Under the pieces are notes generated by a model. That model did not search any database, was not told where the DNA came from, and was given only the letters and a program-made list of their open reading frames with translations. Positions 56,644 to 64,000 of a stretch of DNA of 64,000 nt are shown here, in pieces; the stretch's first letter is position 1; each line of letters opens with the position of its first letter. The translations under genes were made by a program, and so were the position numbers. Source of the DNA: Euryodendron excelsum (taxonomy: Eukaryota; Streptophyta; Magnoliopsida; Ericales; Pentaphylacaceae); assembly GCA_033060915.1 (NCBI GenBank), contig CM065396.1, positions 2,307,001-2,371,000 of the forward strand, given 5' to 3'.

Positions 56644-56658
56644 AAAGGAGGGAAGAAT
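56644..56658 (+). other. polypurine tract of the Del/Tekay-like element
   Basis: AAAGGAGGGAAGAAT immediately before the TGTAAAACCC start of the 3' LTR, after a GAATTTCGGGACGAAATTC segment typical of this position in chromoviruses. Confidence 0.9.
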
Positions 56659-57479
56659 TGTAAAACCCTAACTTGCTTAGCATCATGTTTAGCTTAATTG
56701 TATATGTTGTTGAGCATGAGTACACTAATTGAGGAGCTTGATTAGCATGTCTTAATAAGAGCATACTATGGGGGGGATGATCATATTTTTTTAGCATGAT
56801 TAATTAGATTAATCCTTAATTAATTAACTTAATTAATCTTCATGCTTGGCTTATGTTAATCATGATTAATTATCATAAGTGTGATTAATTATGTTAATAA
56901 TGTGAATTAATGATAGATTAGTAAAGCAAGGAGGTGCTGGGAGGTGCCACCTAGGTATGTGCTTCACTTAAGTGAGGTGTGTGCATCACTTGTGTACTTC
57001 ATCTCATTTGCTAGCACTTTGTGTGTGTGGCATGTGTCATGTGGCATTATAGATATACCTTGTATCTATTGTTGGCTTGAAAGCCAAGGAGAGAGGAGCT
57101 TGTGTAGAGAAAAGTGTTTAGCAAAAGAGAAAGTAAGAGAAAAAGGAGAGAAAATAAGAGAAGAGGAGGAATTTGAAGGGGAAGCTTGTGATTTGGTTGT
57201 TGGAGGTAAGAAACCTAATGTTCATACTTAATTCATTACATTTTTATTGATTGTTATATGCTAGCATACTCTTCCATGCCATGGAAGTGAGATTGAGGTG
57301 AACGAGGGAAGGTTGTATATGGTTTCTAAGAACAAGCATTGAATCTTGCATATTATTGCGTTTTGATGTGTTATAAAACTTTTTTGAGACCTTAGAAGTT
57401 CATTTTGAACTTTTGGAATACTTCATGTTGTGTTGGGGAAGTTTGGGCAGCTTAAAAACATGCTTTAAGAATTCGCATT
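56659..57479 (+). repeat. 3' LTR of the Del/Tekay-like element, first part
   Basis: Same sequence as 6748 onward for over 800 bp, then cut where an Ogre-like LTR begins. The boundary is uncertain by a few bases because both sequences share TTAGCA. The remainder is presumably beyond the window. Confidence 0.9.
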
Positions 57480-58891
57480 TGTTAGCACCCCATTTTAGCC
57501 ACTCAGCGATCTCCGGTCTGACCGAAAGCACCTACAAACCAACACAAGCATACTCAAGCCCAAATCGGCTTTCCAAGTCCAGTCCAATCAAACAACCGCT
57601 TTACGGGCCCACTAGGTCCTATAGAGGCAAAATGACCAGAATGCCCCTCGTACATTAGTCAATCCAATCCAGCCCAGCACGTCTTCCATAAGACGATAAG
57701 TCCATTCAAATTCAAAGTCAAATCTAATTATCCCGTCATTCGAGAAAGTTGATCCCTCATTGACAGTAGGACTATTCAACCCGGTACGGCACGATCACCG
57801 AGAAATTTTATTCCCCGGATCGGTAAAGCCCCTTTCACACTCATCTCTGAAAAGTACCTAAGCCCCCAAGATGGAAGAACGATTCACTTATGTCGCCTGC
57901 TACCCCGCCAATGTAGAATGTCCAATGATTTGGCATGTTATTTGAGAAAGCATAAACCCCTCAAGAACGGAAGACCATCCAAGTCTGGCACGTTCTTTGA
58001 GAAAACACAAACCTCTCAAAGAATGGAAAACCGTTTCAGTCCGGCATGACCTTCGAGAATGTTTATTCCTCAAGGCGGTAAGACCTTTTCAAACCTATCT
58101 ATCGAAAAAGTACCAATTCCTCGGACAGAAGTCCAAACCATATACGGATCGGTCAACACCGACGCCTGCTAACCCATCTCGGTGAAAACCAGATCCAAAC
58201 TGGTCAACACTGATGCCTGCTAGCCGGTCTCGATAAAAAATAACCATTTTGTCCCTAGTAGGTCCGGTGCGTTATTTGAGAAAGTACCAAGTCCTTAGAT
58301 CGGTAAGACCACCTTCCAGTGCCATCCAGCCAGCCTTGGTCCTTTCCCAGAGGTCACCCAGTCAAAATAACCATTTTGCCCCTAGGCATCCAAACGCCCT
58401 AGGAAACCACACCAACTCTGGGTATAAAACTGGCAACACCCCAGTCACCCTAGTCAACCCAGTCAACCTCAGTCAATCCAATCCATCTTGGTCAACCTTA
58501 GAGCTCTTGGGATTAGGTGACCGCCATCCGGTCTCTCTCTTTAATCACACCGACTCTGGGAATCAAACTAATAACCTCCATGGCACTTTCCAGAGTAGTC
58601 CCTTCCATTTCTGGCCAGGCTCTGCCATTCGGCACTTTCCTTTTCAAACCAGAACCTCCTTGCTCCACTTCGAGTGAAGCATGACCAATTTTTAGCCTTA
58701 AGCCACTTCTAGAGATGCACACCAACCCTCAGGCTATCAAAAGCGGTTACAAATCAATCAGCATCAAACAAGCCTCGTATTCAACCTTTTTTCCAACTCT
58801 CATTAATGTCCTTGCGCCACTCTTAGTGGTGTAAGGCCAAACTTAAGGCATGCGCCGCTATAAGGGGTGCACAATCCTCCTGTTTTTGCAC

Positions 58892-58899
58892 TATAAATA
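58892..58899 (+). promoter_or_regulatory. TATA box of LTR copy D
   Basis: ACTATAAATATAGACTTCCCCC, in the same relative position as in the other Ogre-like LTRs. Confidence 0.7.
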
Positions 58900-60206
58900 T
58901 AGACTTCCCCCTTCACTATTTTGGGTCAAAAAATCTATCCAGAAACTCTCCCCCTCTGTTCTAGATAGCTCTCGAAGCCCTCTCTCTCTCTCCCTCTTGA
59001 AGTCCTAAGCTCCAAAGCCCTGGCTCCCGAGCTTCATTGAAGGCCATCCTCCGCTGCCTGGAAGCTCCCGAAGTCTTCCCAAGTCCAAGGCCCAGCCTCC
59101 GTCAAACTCTTCTCCTTCCGAACCCACTTGGGTTCTTTTAATTTTTAACCCCCTATCTCTAAACCCCCCTTTCTTGCATGCTTAGAACAAGAGAACGCTA
59201 AGTCCATGTCAAGAGTGGACGAGAGGGGACTACCGATCAGGACTCCTTTCTTAACTTTCACTTGCCTCACGGTATGGTCTTAGGGCCCTCTTGCAATGTG
59301 GTGATACCTAGCCTTGTATGGTTGTCATACATTTGTATTTTTGTCATCTCTTTATCCCTAAAAACAATTTCAAAGTTGTTTTCTAAAAACCACAATTCTA
59401 GGTTGATCCTAACCCTTTCATAGTTAGGGTTTTCCTAGGAAAGTGTGACATTTGAAATGGCTTCTAATAGCCTATATAGTTTTCTTTTCAAAAAACACAG
59501 TCCAGAAATGATCCTAGTTATTTCATGACTAAAGTTGTCTTAGGGAACGTGTGACATTCAAAATGACCTCAAAGGTTCACATTTTAGGCTTCGTGCCTTT
59601 GTTGTTTTTCGATCCACAAGCCTAAAGCAATTCTAACCTTTCCATGGCTAGAATGGCTTTAGGCAAAGTGCAATATTCATTTGAATGTCTAAAATCCAAG
59701 TTAGGGTTTCGGGCCCTAAAACATATTTTCAAAAGACTCAATTTTCGAACAATTTACAAAACTCGCATTTGTTAAACCCTAAAAGTCTAATTATAGGAAA
59801 ATCCCGTTTTTGCCAACTTGAAAACCTTTCATTTTTAAACTAAAATCATACCTTTTTCAAAACCCTCAAAATCCTCAATTTCTGAATCAATTAAACTTTT
59901 CCTTTTCAAACTTTTCTTTTTAAATCAATCGAATCAAAACCTTCCATTTCAAATCCCTCAAATCACTCATTTTTTAAATCTTCTAAATTTAAACCCTAAA
60001 TCAACTCCTCCCATTTTGGAAACAATCCAAACTTACCTTTTCAAGCAAATCAAACCCTTTCAAATACTCTCAAATCTTCCAAATCTTTTCAAATCTTTCC
60101 GAAAGGAAACAAATCAAATTTTTTTCAAAAAAAAAAATAAAATCTTTTCAAAATTCTCAGCTCGAATATTTTTCAAATCTAATCTTTCCAAATCAAATCA
60201 AATCAA

Positions 60207-60450
60207 ATCTTCTTGAAAAGAAGATATTTCAAAATCAAATCTAGTCTTCCTGAAAAGGAAACATTTCAAAATCAAACCAATCTTCCTGAAAAGGAAATAT
60301 TTCTAAATCTAGTCTTTCTGAAAAGGAAACATTTCAAAATCAAATCAAATCTTCCTAAAAAGAAAAACTTTTCAAAGTGCAATCTTTCCTGAAAAGGAAC
60401 CATTTTCAAAATCAAAATTTCCTGAAAAGAAAACTTTTTAAAAATGAAAA
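60207..60450 (+). repeat. tandem array of TTCCTGAAAAGGAA units
   Basis: About seven units of 32-37 bp, each with a TTCCTGAAAAGGAA core that can form a short hairpin, followed by ACATTTCAAAATCAAAT. Units 1, 5 and 7 are more degenerate. Confidence 0.82.
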
Positions 60451-61148
60451 CTTTCTAGAAATAAAAACTCATTTCAAAATTTCAACCCTTTTAAACTTTT
60501 CTCCGAACTAGGGCTACCTCATCCTCTTTAAAAAGGTATGTAAGCAACCCTTCATGGGGTATGATCACAACCCTTTTCAAATTTTCAATTCCATAATCAT
60601 TTGCAAACTCAATTCCATCTTTCAAACTCTTTTTTAAATTTTATTTTCAAATCTTTCTTAAGTGGATCGCATTAAACATAGGTAACTGATGAGTCATAAT
60701 TAGGTGAGTAAAAGGTAAATAGACATATAAATACCGCAAGGGCGGGGTAGGGTGATAGTCTTAGGACATCTTCCCTACACGTAACCAACTACCAAACTTA
60801 AGAATTTCTGTTTCAAAGACCAAAACCGGAGTCAATTTTCAAAAGGGCTATCCAACATTTTTAGGGTTGTCAAACAACCTTACCTTCTAAAACCCTCTCA
60901 TGAGGACGTCTTTCAAAAATACTTTCCAAAACCTAAGTCTAACCCTTGGGTTTTACTTGGTGTAAATGACCTAGCACATCTTTAAATATGTTAGTTGGCG
61001 ACTCCAAAAACCTTTTCAAAAAACCCTAATCAATTCCATTTCAAAAATTTAAACCCTGTCGCACCCGACCCTCTGGGAGGGCGAGTTCTAAAAGAGAGCA
61101 CCGTGCTTGTTCCCAAGCCAAGAGGGCTTGGTGTCCAAAAAAGATAGC

Positions 61149-61167
61149 TTAGCGACTCCACTGGGGA
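61149..61167 (+). other. primer binding site of copy D, tRNA-Arg(ACG) type
   Basis: TTAGCGACTCCACTGGGGAC keeps GCGACTCCACTGGGGA, complementary to the 3' end of plant tRNA-Arg(ACG). AATTAGAGGGTTAGG follows, as after copy A. Confidence 0.85.
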
Positions 61168-61465
61168 CAATTAGAGGGTTAGGTCTATGTCATGTCTAAT
61201 CACCCTTCACTTACCTTAGGATTGCCAGTCACCTTGTTTAGTTATATCTACTTTATAAACTTTTCAAAATTTCAATTTCTCAAAATGGTCTGTAAGGGTT
61301 TGCACTACAAAATGTGCAAGAACCTGTTCCAAAATCTAAATCCAAACCCAACAATGCAAGTGGTGAAAATGTAAAGAAAAGAGAAAACAATAAAGAAGAG
61401 TACCTTTGAATTGACAGGAAGCCAGCACAAAATTCAACCCAAACGTCTGGGCGAGCCACTGTAAA
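61168..61465 (+). other. start of the internal region of the copy D element
   Basis: Resembles the first bases after the PBS of copy A (GAGGGTTAGG, then GTCATGTCT). No coding content. Cut at 61465 by the next LTR. Confidence 0.65.
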
Positions 61466-63991
61466 TGTGAAACCCTAATTTCATATTTTTATAATTAGTT
61501 GAATTGCATCGTAAATGTAGTTAAATTAGTTTATTTAATTTAATTTACATCTATTGCATGGTTAATTATAATTGTGTGTGCCACTTGTATCATTTTATTA
61601 GTGGTAAGTTAAATGGCTAAATGGTGAAATATTGGTGAGTGGGTATAATAAGTAAATGTATAAAATACATAAAATATAATAAGTTGGTGTATAAATACCT
61701 AAGGGGGGGTGAGATATATATTATTATGTTTCTATTAAAGTTAATTGAGAGGAGGGGAGGGTGTCGGTGGAGAGAAAGGGAGAAAGATGACAAGAGGGGA
61801 CAAGAAGGCAAATGAAGAAAGAAAAGGAAGAAAAAGAAAGAAAAAACAAGAATGGTGGGGGGTGAGTGGTTAGCATGATGGGAGGGAGAAGAGAGGAAAG
61901 ATAGCTGCCATTATAGAGAGAGAGATATAGAGTTATAGAGAGAGAGAGCGAGAGAAGCTTGAAGAGAGAAGGAGCAATCGGTGGAAAAGAGGAAGAAGAA
62001 GAAAAGAGGGGAAAAATCTAAGGAAGCTTTCTTGCACTTTGTTTTCCTCATCTAAGGTGAGTATCATGCTTGTTTCATCTTATTTTCTCTAATTATTACA
62101 TGTTGTATGAGTCATGCCATGGAAGGAAGAGGATGGAGGTGAGATCTTCCATAGGAAAAGCTTAGAATCACCCATGGCAGCCCTAACAGAGTATTTTCTA
62201 TGAAAATGCTACTGTTTAGAGACATTTCGACCTAGCTAAAAATTTTATTTGTGACTGAATTTTTGAACACTGTAAGTCAGAGTTATGAGGATCATTTGGG
62301 CTTTGGATTTACTTAAAAATGTTGTTATTTCGAATTATGGTGAATTTTTGAAATGGGACTATCCCTGCAGATTTTTGATGCCCAAATCTGTAACCTCTGG
62401 TTTAACAGAGCATTCGACCAAGTTAGAGTAGCCCAAAAATTATGAAATTTTTACTGTATCTAGGATAAAGGTTTATGATAATCTATACCAAATTTCAGAT
62501 CATTTAGATGTCGTTTACCTATGTAATTAATTTATCAAAGATAGACTACTTACTGTTGAATTCGAGTTTCTGCAGCACTGCCCTGTATTTGAAAATACCA
62601 AATAAATACTTAGGCATGTTCAAAAAATGTACAATTTGGTTTGGATACTCTTTGATATGTCTAGTTGGTATTTCTAAAGTTTTAGAATTGTTGGGCATAA
62701 GCCCATGAAGTTATGTCCAGATTATGAAGCCTGTGTCAGTTTTGGCAGATTAGAGGACTTGATGTATTTTGGTATTTTTCAGCTCTAACTTTACATTGGG
62801 GGTGTGATTGAGATTAGCATATGGTAGTTCTAATGTATAATTTCAGTGTTATAACTTGTTTGTATAGACATTATAGCTATGATTATTGGAGTATACATTG
62901 AGTTTCCTAAACTAATACGGTTGTGGTGATAGGAGCTAACGGAGAGCAAGATCCTTCAACGTCAACCCCGAAGTGATCTTTGACATAGTGTGTGTGCGGT
63001 GACAGGTGGGATCATAGGATAATCTTATTCATATAGAAGTGAATATATATTGCTTGTGTTATTATCTATATTGGTGTTAATTGTGGAATTGTGAGATTTT
63101 GAGATAAACTTATTCATGTTAAATGCATTGTGTATTTTCTATATGTATAATGGTGGTGAATGCATATGAGGTGTTGAAGATATTTATATATGAGGTGATA
63201 TTGGTATTATATGAGAAGTTCTGTGGAGACATTGATGATTTTATATATATGGTGGTATTGCATACCATTCATATTGTATGCCTTGCATTGCACTGGAGAG
63301 AGTTAACCACGGTGGGTTAACTAAGGCTTAGTCATGGTGGACTAGCCTAGGGGTGCCACGGTGGGCATTCCTTGATAACGCGTCATCGATATATTGGGCC
63401 AACGTTATCTAAAATTGCGCGCACATGTGGGTGATACATTCATTGCATTGAGACATCCATGATATATATATATTGATCATTTATACCGTGTACATTGTGG
63501 GTGTTTATTATCATTCTCTATGAATTTGATTACCTATCGTGAGCATGTTGATAATTAGCTCACACCCACACAGTCTGTCTTGACAGGTAACTTAGAGATG
63601 ACGGTTTGGTTCATTACAGTCTTGGTTCTTGCCGTGGTGGCAATCATGTCAATGTCAGGATGTTGAGTCACGGGGCTTGGGACCGCTCCATTGTTTTACT
63701 TTTAACTCATGGTTATATTTTATATGAGACGTTGGGTTTTAGTGTTATGTTTTAACTTTGTATAATGGTCAAGAATTTTGTGAAAGGATGTTGATTATTT
63801 TCCAGTGGTAATGTATTTCCTTTGGAGAGTTTATTATATTTTCCTCATTGTATTATTTATCTCGTATATTCCGCTGCATTCCTTTATTTTCGATTATGTG
63901 TTGAGGTGTCGTTCGCAGGTACGGTGACCTGTGCGATCACGCCTCACCTAATGTGACATAATTAATGTCTAACTGGGTTGGGGGTGTGACA
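61466..63991 (+). repeat. 2.5-kb LTR, same family as the solo LTR at 17159
   Basis: Runs from TGTGAAACCCTAATTTC to GGGGGTGTGACA, the plus-strand version of the solo LTR at 17159-19705. A TATA box lies at 61690-61697. The flanking pentamers are GTAAA (left) and GCAAG (right), which differ at two positions by transitions. It is thus either a solo LTR with a decayed duplication or a 5' LTR whose body lies past the window end. The last nine bases of the window do not resemble a tRNA-iMet PBS. Confidence 0.88.
61690..61697 (+). promoter_or_regulatory. TATA box of the 2.5-kb LTR
   Basis: TGTATAAATACCTAAGG, conserved in the inverted copy at 19474-19481. Confidence 0.68.
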
Positions 63992-64000
63992 GCAAGACAA

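Larger units (their letters stand above)
57480..61146 (+). repeat. diverged Ogre-like LTR (copy D)
   Basis: Starts TGTTAGCACCCCATTTTAGC and ends just before a PBS; the exact 3' end is uncertain because the usual GGGCGCGACA is not preserved. It shares with the other copies the TTTTGCCCCTAG modules, a TATA box, AACCCACTTGGGTT at 59121, the constitutive GTATGTAAGCAACCC box (60536) and the CTACACGTAACCAAC stretch. It is shorter (about 3.7 kb) and much more diverged, so it represents a separate subfamily. It is the 5' LTR of an element whose internal part is cut off at 61465. Confidence 0.82.

Noticed and set aside
56944..57231. A 95-codon frame in the 3' LTR
   Set aside because: Not maintained in the matching 5' LTR copy, where the aligned region has stops.
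1..64000. tRNA, rRNA, CRISPR or bacterial-type operons
   Set aside because: None seen; the PBS sites are only short tRNA-complementary segments and the repeat arrays lack spacers of CRISPR type.

Overview
The window is plant nuclear DNA, almost certainly from a flowering plant with a large, repeat-rich genome. The evidence is plant-type Ty1/copia and Ty3/gypsy (Del/Tekay-like and Tat/Ogre-like) retrotransposons, a PIF/Harbinger transposon with a GRF zinc-finger gene, a plant LINE ORF1 (DUF4283 type) and a plant small-heat-shock-protein pseudogene. The species cannot be named from this. I found no intact host gene, tRNA, rRNA or CRISPR array. Every coding stretch belongs to, or was stranded among, mobile elements, and nearly all carry stops or frameshifts.

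Layout. 1-3617: 3' part of a Ty1/copia element (integrase, RT and RNase H remnants, PPT, 457-bp 3' LTR). 3618-6747: older sequence with a broken Hsp20 gene, a small inverted-repeat element and a decayed LINE ORF1. 6748-57479: a Del/Tekay-like Ty3/gypsy element whose 5' LTR is split in two (6748-8701 and 49910-50282) by a 41-kb insertion. Its gag-pol follows at about 50476-56640, with a solo LTR inserted in the integrase C-terminal region (54575-56237), and its 3' LTR starts at 56659. 57480-61465: a diverged Ogre-like LTR with PBS and a short internal stretch. 61466-63991: a 2.5-kb LTR of another family.

The 41-kb insertion (8702-49909, target duplication AATAT) is an Ogre/Tat-like element with about 4.6-kb LTRs, a PBS matching tRNA-Arg(ACG), no recognisable gag-pol, and a decayed antisense gene upstream of the 3' LTR. 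It hosts its own insertions: a solo LTR of the same family (16664-24273, duplication CTTAG) that carries a 2.5-kb solo LTR (17159-19705, duplication CAATC); a truncated Del/Tekay element (29627 to about 35260) in the 3' LTR; and an 11-kb PIF/Harbinger transposon (37015-48165, duplication TTA) in the 3' LTR. The Harbinger element is itself hit by an inverted Ogre-like solo LTR (37319-42043, duplication CTCAC).

The target duplications give an order of events. The gypsy element at 6748 came first, then the Ogre-like element, then its solo LTRs, the Del/Tekay copy and Harbinger, and then the solo LTRs inside those. The most unusual contents are the antisense gene in an element without gag-pol, the Harbinger element with a GRF zinc-finger/membrane gene beside a transposase that has lost two catalytic aspartates, and the repeat architecture of the Ogre-like LTR promoters.
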